From positions 15,906,498 to 15,970,497 of the forward strand of contig NC_030850.1 in the NCBI RefSeq assembly GCF_000208745.1: a stretch of 64,000 nt of DNA. The letters are read 5' to 3'. The translations under genes and the position numbers were made by a program. Shown piece after piece: positions 1 to 9,960 of the stretch (position 1 is its first letter; each line of letters starts with the position of its first letter). The stretch is from Theobroma cacao. Its lineage: Eukaryota > Streptophyta > Magnoliopsida > Malvales > Malvaceae. The notes under the pieces are model-generated. The model was not told the origin of the DNA and made no database searches. It was given only the letters and a program-made list of their open reading frames with translations.

Positions 1-321
1 GAAGATGATGTGGAGGCACGACATGTAATAAAAGTCATCAAAGACTTTATGTATGTTTCTGGTCTTATCGCTCCATCGGAAGCGATGCCATTTCTAGGAT
101 GGATGGAGTCCATCTTTGGGGGACCTGTGAAATCCATGAAGCGTGTTGCAAAAGAGATAGATTCTATTATTGGAAGATGGGTGGATGAACATAAATTAAA
201 GAGGCTTATGAGTGAGGCAGACCACAACAATCAGGATTTCATCGACCTACTTCTATCTGCAATAGGGGAGGATTCCATGTTCGGCTATACTCGAGAAACA
301 ATTATCAAGGCTACAGTAATG
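1..321 (+). CDS. Cytochrome P450 (CYP82-like), 3' part of exon 1
   Basis: This is the tail of the first coding exon of a plant A-type cytochrome P450, a haem monooxygenase normally anchored in the endoplasmic reticulum. The frame is open from base 1 and gives 107 residues ending KATVM. The segment NNQDFIDLLLS followed by TRETIIKA is the usual stretch just before the I-helix in CYP82 and related families. The exon ends at a GTATGT donor (322), an in-frame stop follows 12 bases later, and splicing to 3208 keeps the frame (phase 0). About 200 N-terminal residues, including the membrane anchor, lie to the left of the window, so there is no start codon here. CYP82 members often act on phenylpropanoids, alkaloids or homoterpenes; the substrate cannot be told from this sequence. 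The family assignment is by recalled similarity. Confidence 0.88.
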
Positions 322-1398
322 GTATGTTCTTTCTAGTCTTTGGTCAAAACTAGGTAAACCTTAACACAGTTCGCTAATACATTACAAATTGAGATCTTCT
401 GACCATAGTACAAACAAAAAGCAATAATGCCATTGATTCAAGTTTTATTTTCTCATTTTCATGATTCACGTGATAGATTCAATTGTCTCAATTATTTTAA
501 TACAACAAGCAAGAAATGAAATGTGCTTTGCAGAGATTTGATTTAAGTAAGCTTCTTGTTAATACCTTCACTCTACCCTACACTAATTTTATATTAGACT
601 TAGTAACCATTTTCCTCTTACGATAATGTTTCTAAATTGACTTATTTTCTATGGTGTAGAATTCATCTAGCATTTTGCACCACAAACTTAAAGAAGAAAT
701 GGACATTTCACCTAACCATTATTTTTGTCAAGAATAGGACACGTACATTTCAACTAATCCATTACATTATTTGGATGAACTTATGAAAGAGTGATAAATA
801 GTGTATGGTGTTTGGTCCATTGAAATTTTTGTAAGTGTCATTTAAGTAGATTTGTTCTAAAAGTGTTATAGAAACAAGTTTAAATAATTTTTGGAAAATT
901 TAATGCAAAATTGTTGTAAGCTGTAAAAGACTATTTGATAAAATTTCAATTTATTTTTAATAATTAAAATTAAAAAACTCAATTTTGTTAAATTAAAATC
1001 ATAAGTTTTAGAATGAAAATTTTAAATAAATAAATAAAATAATTTTATATTAATTAAAAATAATAAATTAAATTAATTCAAGAGATAAAATTGAATCAAA
1101 TAAAAAAGATATATGTTAAATAAAATAATTTTTCAATAATTTTATAAATTATTACTGAATAAATAAAAATATAAAAAAATTTCATTAAATATTTGTTACT
1201 ACACATTAACATTTTTTTTAAAAATTTAATTTGTAACTTTGTTTAAAAGCTCGAATGGACCTCCCGCATAATTTAAAAATTTTGCCGTTGAAAAGCTCTT
1301 CCAAAAGCTGGGTCAAACAGCCGTTATCTCAACCTCTAGATGCACATGATGCTATTAGTTACCAAATTATCCTAAATTAATTAAATTCCGTTTGCTTG

Positions 1399-1470
1399 AT
1401 ATTTTTATTTTTTTTACTTTTTAGATTTTAATTTTTATTAAAAAAAGTAAAAAGTAAATAATAAAAATAT
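1399..1470. repeat. AT-rich inverted repeat in the P450 intron
   Basis: A left arm at 1399-1422 (TTTTATTT then TACTTTTT) is the near-exact reverse complement of a right arm at 1447-1470 (AAAAAGTAAA then TAAAAATAT), with a 24-base AT-rich loop. It could be a small foldback element or simply low-complexity sequence. Confidence 0.5.
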
Positions 1471-1556
1471 GGAGCCTTAATCTTTTACTTTTTGATTCAT
1501 AGGGATTTGAAATTGGAATGTTTAGAATTTCATTTTTATAGAGGAATAAAACCAAG

Positions 1557-2679
1557 GGCGGAGCCTCATATAGTTTTGGGGGCCATGTTTTTAATTTTTT
1601 ATATTATATAAAATTTTTAAAATTTTTGATATATTTTCTTAATGACCACTTCAATAATTTTTTATTTAATAATTAAGTCAAATAAAGAACAAAAAAATAT
1701 CCCCCATGCTTCACTAAATTTTAAATTTTTTTATTTCTTTTAATTTATATTATTATTATTTTATACTATTAGCTTATATGTTATAAACTTTTATAGATTT
1801 GCTTTTTTAAATTTCAACGAACCATCAATCATATTTTTTTTTTTATTATGTCATTTGTGAGTTTCATCTTCTACTTGTCATGTTCGTCTTTTCTCTGTTA
1901 TGTGGATTTTATTTTCATGATTTTAATTTTTAAAAAATAATAAATTATTATATAATTCTCAAATATAAGATATAGTGTTGCATTGTTGCTTAAAATTTTA
2001 TTAATGTATCATTTTTTAATTAATCCTAATTGTTTAAGAGAAAATTATCTTGAGTATATCTTTTTTATATACTTTACATTTTATATTTAGTTGAAAGGAA
2101 ATTATCTTAAATATATAGTCTTTAAATAATTATAAAAGAGGAAATTATTAATCTTGTATATCGTATTTAACTATTCACATTTTATGCATTATAGTTTTAT
2201 ATTTAGTATTATAAGTTTAAATAGAAATAAATTAAGAATGTTGGATGTTGAATGTGCTAAATTTTTTTTTCAAGTTTCATTAAAGTGTGAGTAGATTGAA
2301 AACAATTAACAAATTCTTTAAAAGAAAAAATGCTAATTATCGAAATGATTTTCTTACACTTGAGCTATCAAACCTCAATACTTCAACTCATGAACAAAAG
2401 TAATGTGAATCAAAATGTCCAACACTCAATCTTAAAGACATAGATTTTTTTAATACATAAATTTAAGTAATGAATTTGAATTCAGAAAATATAGTTGAGC
2501 ACAACTTCTTAAAATAATTATTGTAAGTCTCTTTTTTTCATTTATCTGTTATATAAAATTATTTTGTGCTAATAATCTTTTGATTTTTAATTAAGTTAAA
2601 TATATTTGTTTTTAAAACTTTTAACCTTTATTCATCTGTTTCTGACCTTATTAACAAAAATTGACTACCTCCGCCCCTA
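1557..2679. mobile_element. Candidate non-autonomous DNA transposon in the P450 intron
   Basis: The ends are inverted: GGGCGGAGCC at the left (from 1556) and CCTCCGCCCC at the right (to 2677). The 12 bases AATAAAACCAAG occur immediately outside both ends, at 1545-1556 and 2680-2691, which looks like a target-site duplication of about 9-12 bases depending on where the element is taken to end. The interior (about 1.1 kb) is AT-rich with no ORF. A 9-12 base duplication would fit a Mutator-like element, but the terminal repeat is short, so the superfamily is left open. Confidence 0.6.
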
Positions 2680-3207
2680 AATAAAACCAAGTATACTCTA
2701 CCGAGGTTGGACACCCAACTATTACCAGATTGTCTTAGGAAAGGAGCACTCTATGAAATTTTTCTTCTCTAGCTTAGATCGGAGGCCAAGTTACGACAAA
2801 AGGCGGGTTTTACAGGGACTTATCTTGACAAAGGTTAAGACAGAGGGGTAGCACAGGAGAAAGACAACAACAAATACAAAGAAGATTTTAAGTATATTTT
2901 CTTCCAAAACTTAAAATCTGTCTTGTACCCTATTACCAAGAGGATCATAGCAAAAGAATGTGTAATTTCGTGTATGCACTTGACATAATCCACTAAAGTC
3001 TTTTTCTCTTGCATTATAACAAATTAAGGAGTAAGTATTAATTAGAAGCATATATATTCAGTAAATTCTATTGCATATTCGGATTAGAATTCTTTTGTTT
3101 TCTTTTCTCAACTTTCTCAAGCATTATTCAATCTATTTATAACACCCAAATTTCAAGTATTTAAGTTTAAACCAGCTATGTGGTCCTAATTTACTTTTCT
3201 GCTGTAG

Positions 3208-3837
3208 AATTTATTCTTAGCAGGCGCGGACACAACATCCATTGCATTGACATGGATTTTGTCCAACTTGATGAACAATAGACATACCTTAAAGACTGCC
3301 CAAGAGGAGCTAGATCTCAAAGTCGGCAGGGACAAATGGGTGCAAGACTCTGATATTGAGAAATTAGTGTATCTCCAAGCCGTTATTAAAGAAACATTGC
3401 GCCTATACCCACCAGGGCCTATATCAGTTCCTCACGAGGCAAGAGAAGTTTGCAGCATCAGCGGCTACCACGTTCAAAAGGGCACTCGTGTGATTGTGAA
3501 TTTACGAAGGTTGCATCGAGACCCTCGAATTTGGTCCAATCCTGATGAGTTTCAACCGGAAAGATTTCTTACAAGCCATGCAAATGTGGATGTTCTGGGA
3601 CAACATTTTGAGCTGATCCCATTTGGCTCTGGTAGACGATCTTGTCCCGGGATGCCATTGGCATTGCAAATAACACACTTGACGATTGCTCGCACGCTCC
3701 AGGGATTTGACTTAACCACTCCATTTAATGAGTCAGTGGATATGACTGAAGGGCTAGGGATTACCATGCCCAAGGCAACTCCACTTGATGTTCTCCTGAG
3801 CCCGCGCCTTCCTGCTGCATTGTACTTGCAGCTCTAG
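3208..3837 (+). CDS. Cytochrome P450 (CYP82-like), exon 2, to the stop codon
   Basis: The terminal exon of the same P450: 209 residues and a TAG stop. The acceptor is GCTGTAG ending at 3207; the first residues NLFLAGADTTS are the I-helix oxygen-binding motif (AGADTT, 3220-3237). In order follow the K-helix ETLR (3391-3402), PERF (3556-3567) and the haem loop FGSGRRSCPG, with the ligand cysteine at 3643-3645 (consensus FxxGxRxCxG satisfied). No stop or frameshift is present, and all catalytic motifs are intact, so the gene is probably functional or only recently silenced. Together the two exons give 316 residues of an expected 520 or so. Downstream there are only 163 bases before a copia LTR begins, so the 3' UTR and polyadenylation site may run up to or into the transposon. 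Confidence 0.92.
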   Translation, partial: NLFLAGADTTSIALTWILSNLMNNRHTLKTAQEELDLKVGRDKWVQDSDIEKLVYLQAVIKETLRLYPPGPISVPHEAREVCSISGYHVQKGTRVIVNLRRLHRDPRIWSNPDEFQPERFLTSHANVDVLGQHFELIPFGSGRRSCPGMPLALQITHLTIARTLQGFDLTTPFNESVDMTEGLGITMPKATPLDVLLSPRLPAALYLQL

Positions 3838-4000
3838 ATGTTTGCTGATAAATCTGTAGATAACTCTCAAGCCTGTTCTGCACCTATTGCTAGCTACTTA
3901 CGTTGAACCGTCTTTAGAGTATGAATAATGGAGGCCTTTAGGCTTAATTGCTTGTAGTTTTATGAAATTTCTCAGTTTTTATGTAGTTTCGGGTAGAGAT
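3838..4000 (+). other. P450 3' flank / probable 3' UTR
   Basis: 163 bases between the P450 stop and the first LTR base. It holds AATAATGG-type AT-rich signals near 3922 and no ORF. Transcript ends cannot be placed from sequence alone. Confidence 0.5.
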
Positions 4001-4606
4001 TGTTGGTGCAAATGGGTTTTGGAATTCAAAGAGAACCGATAAAATAAACTTCAAGGCATCTTATAATAGTCCCTATTTTAAGGCTTATTTTGCCCCACCA
4101 CTCTATATGTAAAAAGGTGGTTATGCAAATAAACTTAGGAATACAATGAAGTCAATGCCTAATTTCTTCTATTAAACCGCTAGACATGATTAGAGAGTTG
4201 CAAAGTTATTTGGCTTTAAAGCTTACTTTCTGCAACAAGTAAATTGTAAGGAATTTATATATTTTTGGTAAACAATAGGAACTCAAAGTGTTTATGTCTT
4301 TTTTTGAATTTTCATTCATTTCATCACATTTCTAATGCCCTGTTTTTTTAATTCTTAAAGTGGTTGCTAGCAAAATCTTTATATAAACTTCGAAAGTGTC
4401 TTTTCTTTAAAGGCACATCCTTTCATTAAGGCTCCTCTTTCTTTTTGAAGATACCCTTTCATATTACAAGACATAATCTTTGGATAGTGGTGTTTTTCTA
4501 ATAATCACCATATGGCAATACAAATTTTCATATCATAAGCCATAACCTTTGAATCAATGTGTTTAATTTCCTGTAGTCACTTTATCAAAAGACAACTTTT
4601 GATATT
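4001..4606 (-). repeat. Element F, left LTR (3' LTR, truncated)
   Basis: Matches 7646 to about 8300 over most of its length, beginning with the canonical TGTTGG. Its inner end abuts an RNase H fragment directly, so part of the LTR and the end of the internal region have been deleted. Confidence 0.75.
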
Positions 4607-4665
4607 GAGTTCCAACTAGCATTTATAAACCCTTCTAGAACTAAAGGAAAACTTGAATAACAAAT

Positions 4666-6102
4666 TGATACTTTTATTTTATAGAATTATTTTATTCCAA
4701 TTTTGTTATTAAATATTAGCTAAGTCCTCAATTTTTAATTAAAATTTATTTATTTTTAGTTGTTTTATAATTAGTTTATTTTTAAGTGAGTTATTTTAAT
4801 TTTATGTTATTCTTTTTAATTTGGTTGTTATTTATTAGTTTTTATATTTTTTGTAGGAACTAAAAGAAATTGGGCTTAATTTTGGAAAGTGAGATGTTGA
4901 AAGATCCGAAAGTCTGCTTACATATGCTTTAGTGTTTTGGTCATAACTTGTGCTACAGAATACCAAATGATGCTATTCTTTGACCATTGGAAAGTTAAGA
5001 GATAGAGCTACAACTTTTATGAAGATTACTTTATCTAGTTCTGCATTGAAGATAGAGAAAATCATGTTGGAAAATGGCTGAATGTACTATGCTGGAAATG
5101 AAAATTTGTAAAGACTGATAATTGATTTTTTAGGCCTCTCATTACACTTTTAAGCCCAATTAAACCCTGTATCAACTTAAAAAAGTATAGGTTAAGTTAT
5201 TAGTATAAATAGGATAGTTTGAAGAACATTAGGGTAGACAACTTTTGGAGATTCAAGAAGCTAGAAGTTGAGGCTGAAACTTGGAGATCAAGGCGGGAAA
5301 TATTGTTTTATTTTCTTCCTTGGCTTTTATTGCTCTTGTTGCTTTCAATGGCTAAATTATGTATAATGTTATTTGTTTTTTTGCACTTATGAGTAGCTAA
5401 TTTTCTTTTTCTAGGATTGCAATTGAACTTACATATAATCTAGATTTTTAATCTCTTTCTTACTTATCTTTAATGGGAATTGAATTGTTTATTCCAATCT
5501 GTTCTTAATGCTTTTAATTGCTTGGCCACCAATTAAATTGAATTAGGAACCTAAACAAACTTGGGAAAGGGAGTTTAGTTTAGACCAAAATTGGAATAAC
5601 ATATGATCATATTAATTGATTTGCATATAGGATAGGGATATACCTATAGGCCATATGTAGCCAGATTAGAGCCTGAACTTAATGAGTCTGTTTTAATTTT
5701 AATTCACATAGGGATATAGTATTTTGGTTAAAATAGATATTTTTATAACATGAGTCGGGAGACCCTTATAAATAATTTAGGACTCTAGGTTAGCAATTCA
5801 ACCCATTGAAATAAGTTAAGGAAGAGAGATAAGATTTAGATAAAGTGTGAAGGATATTGTAATCTTAAGCTTGTTTGATTTGATATTTTCTCAAGTTATT
5901 ATTTTAATTTTTCTTGTTGGTTTAAATTTTTGTTAATTAGTTTTAGTTAATTAATTAATTTTGAGTGTTTGGATAAGATTAATTTGTTCTAACTTTAGTA
6001 CTTAGTAAAAGTTTAAATCAATTCTTTGTGGGATCGATGCTCTACTTGCTTATATACTATCTAGTCGATACGTATACTTGCATAGTAAAATTTTAACTGA
6101 CA
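4666..6102 (+). mobile_element. Solo LTR G, gypsy (Tat/Ogre-like) type
   Basis: A 1437-base unit starting TGATAC and ending CTGACA, with the 5-base duplication CAAAT at 4661-4665 and 6103-6107. Removing it restores a continuous copia RNase H frame (NYGIC then YSSF), which confirms the boundaries. A TATAAATA box lies at 5204-5211, and CTTTGTGGGATCGATGCTCT near the 3' end (from about 6025) resembles the U5 end of Tat/Ogre/Athila-type LTRs, which sets the plus orientation; the clade call is from memory. There is no PBS, PPT or coding sequence, so this is a solo LTR left by LTR-LTR recombination. Confidence 0.8.
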
Positions 6103-6371
6103 CAAATCCCATAGTTTATTGTAGTCATTAAATACCTTAGAACTCTATAAACAACGTACCAATGCACTTTACTTCGATTACTTGTAAACCGACTTAGCAT
6201 CCCAACTGTAAAAGCAACGTTTGGCTTGGTATACACCATAACATACATAAGACATCTAATTATCCTTGCATATTCCAATTGTGCTATTAGCTTATCTTTA
6301 TTAGGTATTAGCCTTAGATTAGAATCATAAGATGTAGATATAGGTGTAAAATTTGACTTACCAAACTTCAT
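6103..6371 (-). pseudogene. Copia F reverse transcriptase C-terminus / RNase H start
   Basis: The minus-strand frame encodes the connection segment of copia polymerase: RCLMYVMVYTKPNVAF, then SRFTSNRSKVHW and VLRYLMTTINYGIC, matching the usual SLMY..TRPDI...SRF...HW...LRYL pattern. The coding sequence continues on the other side of solo LTR G (4665 down to about 4606, YSSFPLVLEG). Stops between this block and 6509 separate it from the RT core. Confidence 0.8.
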
Positions 6372-6508
6372 TACGATCTTTTGAATGAGATTAAGACAAT
6401 GTTATGTCATCATTATCTCTTATTATTCTTATACTAAGAATAACATTCGTCACACCCATATTTTTCATGTCAAACTTGTTTGATAAGAACCTTTTTTGTG
6501 TCCTCCAC

Positions 6509-6823
6509 TTATTCTAAGTCAATATCAAATATTAACATGCAATCTACGTATAAACAAATGGTGACACATTTATCGCTATGAAACTTACTATTGACATATT
6601 TGTTAGATTGATCAATATTGTATCCGTTAACTAGCACAACCTCATAAAACTTTTGATGCCATTGTTTAAATGCTTGTTTTAATCCATACAAGGAATTAAT
6701 AAACTTACACACTTTTCTTTCAAGACCAACAAAAACAAACCTTTCAAGTTGTTCCACATACACCTTTTCATCTAATTCACCATTTAAGAATCTTGCTTTA
6801 ACATCCATTTGATGAATTGCCAA
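6509..6823 (-). pseudogene. Copia F reverse transcriptase core
   Basis: The minus-strand reading shows the copia RT signatures IHQMDVKARFLNGELDEKVY, SLYGLKQAFKQWHQKF and CLYVDCMLIF. The catalytic YVDD is changed to YVDC, which would remove a metal-binding aspartate. Only about 104 residues remain open between stops, so it is dead. Confidence 0.85.
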
Positions 6824-6965
6824 TTTATAGATTGATGCAAATGCTATAAGCTCTCTAATTGAAGTTATTCTTGCTACTGGTGCATATGTGTCGAAGTAGT
6901 CAATACCTTTTTTTTTATGTAAAGCCCTTCACCAGTAGCCTAGTTTTAAACTTATCAAAATTCCA

Positions 6966-7160
6966 TCAACATTCATTTTTAGAAGGCAATAAATAAACAT
7001 GGCAATATCGAGAAGAATCATCTATAAATGTCATGAAGTATTTTTTTCCACCAATAGATGGAGTACTATGCAAATCACAAACATCGGTATGTATTAATGC
7101 ATGCAATATGGAGTTTCTTTCTACTTTAAGAAAAGAGCTTCTTACAATTTTAGTAACCAT
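6966..7160 (-). pseudogene. Copia F integrase core fragment
   Basis: The minus-strand frame reads [19 protein letters not shown] then [19 protein letters not shown], the N-terminal part of the copia integrase catalytic core, including the first catalytic aspartate (HTD) and the FIDD..RY block. It is isolated from the RT by about 150 bases of broken sequence. A second partial copy of the same block follows at 7235-7335. Confidence 0.8.
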
Positions 7161-7234
7161 GTAAGTTTTTCACATATCAAGTTTTGTATGAAAATCAAGA
7201 ATTAACTCCAAATTAGTCATATCACGCATTCTTA

Positions 7235-7335
7235 TAAAATTAACATGACATATCATCAATGAATATCTTGAAGTATTTCTTTCCAACCAATCTAGGTGCA
7301 CTATGCATATCACATACAATACCATGTATATCAAT
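7235..7335 (-). pseudogene. Second partial copy of the copia integrase block
   Basis: The stretch (CTTGAAGTATTTCTTTCCA ... GGTGCACTATGCATATCACA) repeats the pattern at about 7025-7085 (ATGAAGTATTTTTTTCCA ... GGAGTACTATGCAAATCACA). It is therefore a diverged duplicate of the HTD/GGKKYF segment, either from a tandem duplication or from a second copia fragment joined here. Confidence 0.55.
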
Positions 7336-7408
7336 CAATTAAGGAAAGAAAACTTATCTGGTAATCCAGTGAATAACCATTTTCCCATTTTCTTTGTCAA
7401 CATCAAAT

Positions 7409-7588
7409 CAATCCAATTTTCGCCTGAAACAAATTTGGTCCCTAGATTGTTCTTCACTTTCTTCCAGTCTTGGTGTAGTTAGAAAATAGGCAACCTCGAG
7501 AGTTGTAAGGAAAAAGTGCATATTTTTCTCGCAATGAATAAAATTTCCTCCTTCAAAGTGATCTAACTTGACAATATTGGTAACCATC
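7409..7588 (-). pseudogene. Copia F gag N-terminus
   Basis: A minus-strand frame too short to stand out by length begins at an ATG (7588) and reads MVTNIVKLDHFEGGNF then HFFLTTLEVAYFLTTPR before a TGA. This is the start of copia gag (usual form KLDRFDGTNF..W...M.FLLT.LKV.YVL), with the aligned tryptophan region altered. It sits next to the 5' LTR at 7646 as expected. I do not see a clear tRNA primer site between them. Confidence 0.7.
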
Positions 7589-7645
7589 TCTTATAAGGAA
7601 GTCATTTTTGTTGAATTCTAGACACATGAAAATAAGCCTTAAAAT

Positions 7646-8300
7646 TGTTAGAGCAAATTGGGTATTTGGAATTCAAAGAGAATCGAAAAACTCAACTTCA
7701 CGGCATGCTATAATAGTCATTATCTTTAAGGCTTATTTCGCCTCTACCACTCAATATACCAAAGGAGAATTATGCGAATAGCCTTAGAGATATAATGAAG
7801 CCAACGTCTAACTTCTTCTTGCAACTACGAGATTAATTAGACCACTAGACATGACCTAAAGGTTGCAAAGTTGTTTGACCTTAAAGCTTATTTTTTGCAA
7901 CAAATAGATTATAAGGAATTTAGATACTTTTGGTAAACAGTAGAACTCAAAGTATTTATGACTTTTTCTGAATTTTCGTATGTTCATCACACTTCTCATG
8001 CTCTATTATTTTGTCTCAAAGTGGTTGCCAGCAAGTTTTTATATAGACTTACAAGTGTCTCTTCTTTAAGGACACATCCTTTCATTAAGACACTTCATTG
8101 TCTTTGAACACACCCTTTCATATTATAAGATATAACTTTTGGATAGTGAATTTTTTTTCTAATAGTCACCTTATAAAAAATAACTTTTCATATCATAAGA
8201 CATAACTTCTTTTTTTTTAGAATAATAAAACATAACCTTTGAATCGAGGTGTCTTTCCAATAGTTAATTTATCAAGAAACAACTTTTCGTATTGAAAGAC
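7646..8300 (-). repeat. Element F, right LTR (5' LTR; right end approximate)
   Basis: Begins TGTTAGAGCAAATT and runs parallel to 4001-4606. Matching sequence fades near 8300; the true CA end may lie further right. Confidence 0.65.
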
Positions 8301-9083
8301 ATATCATTTCATTTTGAAAACACACCAATAGATATGCAAGGCAAGGAAAATAGATGAAGCAGAGAACATAAATTTCTAATTGCCTTTTAGGCTTGACAAA
8401 AGCACGTGCAAGGAAAAACCCATGGACTTTCATACCTTTATTAAACATCTAGGAAAATCAATCCCAATAAATAAAAGTTTTCTTATTAATTATGTAAGAT
8501 TTTGATACATTCTATCAAGATCTACTTGCTTTATATATTGTCAACTTGTACGGTCTTGAGTGAGTTGAAAGTTCACCCTTTTATCATTTTTAATAAACGT
8601 CAAAAAAGAACCCTTTAACATTAAAAATAGTCAAAGAGGAGTAAGAGGGTATATGTGCAATGTTAATAGCATGAGCAAGAAACATGCATGCATTTTGCGA
8701 GAAGTTGTAGCAATAGATGTTTGTAACAGTTAGCTTACCGAATCTAAAATTGAATTTTCAAGAAACAGTTAAATTAAGTATTAACATTATTATCCTTTAA
8801 ACATGTCATAAAATTTAATATTTGTATTACATATTTAACTTAAATTTTAATTAAAAATCAATTTAAATTTTAGAGGATTATATTGATTGAAAGTTACTAG
8901 GTGATTAACTATATTAATGGGGTAAATATACTTACTAAATAAGAGTTTTAATGATTAAGAATTCTTAGTGACCAATAATAAGCTCTATAAATATGCAGTA
9001 GGTTTTAGCCTTTAGAATTATAAAAGAGATGCAGCTTCTATGTTGTTTTTATATGAGAGATGGGTTTTTTGTTAGTGTTTCAC
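8301..9083. other. Unassigned AT-rich sequence
   Basis: About 780 bases between the copia LTR and a CACTA-like terminus. I see no ORF, no recognisable repeat elsewhere in the window and no RNA gene. The first 200-300 bases may be the undetected end of the right LTR of element F. Confidence 0.4.
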
Positions 9084-9388
9084 CACTATAAAAAAAAACA
9101 CAAAATTTCACCAATGGAATTCGTACTGTCATTGAAATTTTGTCAAAATTTACCAATGGAAAACCAACCAAATATCGATTACCATATTAGGAGGAATGTA
9201 CTGATGGAATAGTGATGAAATGTCAATCAAATTTACTGACAATCAAATTAGTAGGTATTCGATCAGTATTAGGTTAAGCACCGAAAGTAGAAAATGGCAC
9301 CAACTTTATCTATAAATAACTCTGTTGGTAAAGTCATCTTCCAATCGAATTATCAGTAGAAAAGTAGGAAATTTTTCAGTAGAGATGT
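9084..9388 (+). mobile_element. CACTA (En/Spm)-like terminal fragment
   Basis: It starts CACTATAAAAAAAA, a near-standard CACTA terminus, followed by repeated subterminal motifs of the type ACCAATGGAA / TACTGATGGAA, resembling the TACCGACGGA-type subterminal repeats of plant CACTA elements. The opposite end is not convincing: GAAATTTTTCAG at about 9370 is partly inverted relative to the start but lacks AGTG. No transposase sequence is present, so this is a fragment or a small non-autonomous derivative. Confidence 0.55.
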
Positions 9389-9559
9389 CCAAATCGAGCT
9401 ATTTCTTTAAGAGTTGTTGGATGAGTTTTCCTAACCATGGAGTTTTATATTTATCCTCCATATAGTGTTTTAATTGTGAAAGAATGATGGTTGAAAGAAT
9501 AGGGGTAAAAGAAAGGGAAAAGAATGTGTTTTTGCAAGTTAAAGCATGAAAGGTCGATC

Positions 9560-9960
9560 CATAGGCAAATAGGGTCAATCCCTAGAACCATTTAAACCTT
9601 AGTTAGCTTCTAGAAATGTCAAGGATTGACCCCTAAGGAAAAGAGGGTCGATCCCTGCATAACAAAAGTCTTAGAATAGTGTTTGGAACAAAAAAGATCA
9701 ACTCCCAAGGGTTAAAAGGTCAACCTTTACAAGATAAAACACTTGGAAAACTTTCTGAAATTAAAAAGATTGACCCATAATGGCTAAAGGATCGATCCTT
9801 ACAAGTTAGAACTAAAAATCAACATTTGAAATTCGAAAAGATCGACCCTTTGAGGTTAAGGGGTCAATTGTTATAGCCTTGAGAAGAAAAAATTTAACCT
9901 AAGGATCAACCCCTAAGCTTTAAAAGATAAATCCTTGGGCTACAACAGTGAAAAATATAA
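9560..9960 (+). repeat. Tandem units with GGATCGACCC/GGGTCGATCC pairs, outer LTR
   Basis: Five diverged units of about 70-85 bases, each with a GGATTGACCC-like and a GGGTCGATCC-like half separated by about 10-20 bases, so each unit could fold into a stem. The same array occurs in both LTRs of element C. Confidence 0.6.

Larger units (their letters stand above)
322..3207 (+). other. P450 intron (2.9 kb, phase 0)
   Basis: The intron has a GTATGT donor and a TTTTCTGCTGTAG acceptor with a pyrimidine-rich run before it. It sits at the single intron position typical of CYP82-like genes, just before the I-helix, but is long because it contains a candidate DNA transposon (1557-2679) and an AT-rich hairpin (1399-1470). 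Apart from those two I see only AT-rich unique sequence with no coding signal. Confidence 0.85.
4001..8300 (-). mobile_element. Ty1/copia element F, decayed, minus strand
   Basis: Two same-direction repeats flank copia coding debris: 4001-4606, starting TGTTGGTGCAAAT, and 7646 to about 8300, starting TGTTAGAGCAAAT. They share long matching runs (for example GGAATTCAAAGAGAA, TTATAATAGTC and TTTCATTA) and are taken as its LTRs. Between them, on the minus strand, gag (7409-7588), integrase (6966-7160) and reverse transcriptase/RNase H (6823 down to 6103, then 4665-4606) are in the expected order but broken by stops and deletions. Solo LTR G splits the RNase H region. The outer right limit is uncertain, as I find no clear duplication to match GAGAT at 3996-4000. 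Confidence 0.8.

Noticed and set aside
3552..3773. Minus-strand frame opposite P450 exon 2
   Set aside because: Shadow of the real gene; the plus strand carries all P450 motifs.
9388..9388. Exact right end for a 305-base CACTA element
   Set aside because: CAGTAGAGATG is not AGTG-terminated and no 3-base duplication is visible, so the end is only a working limit.
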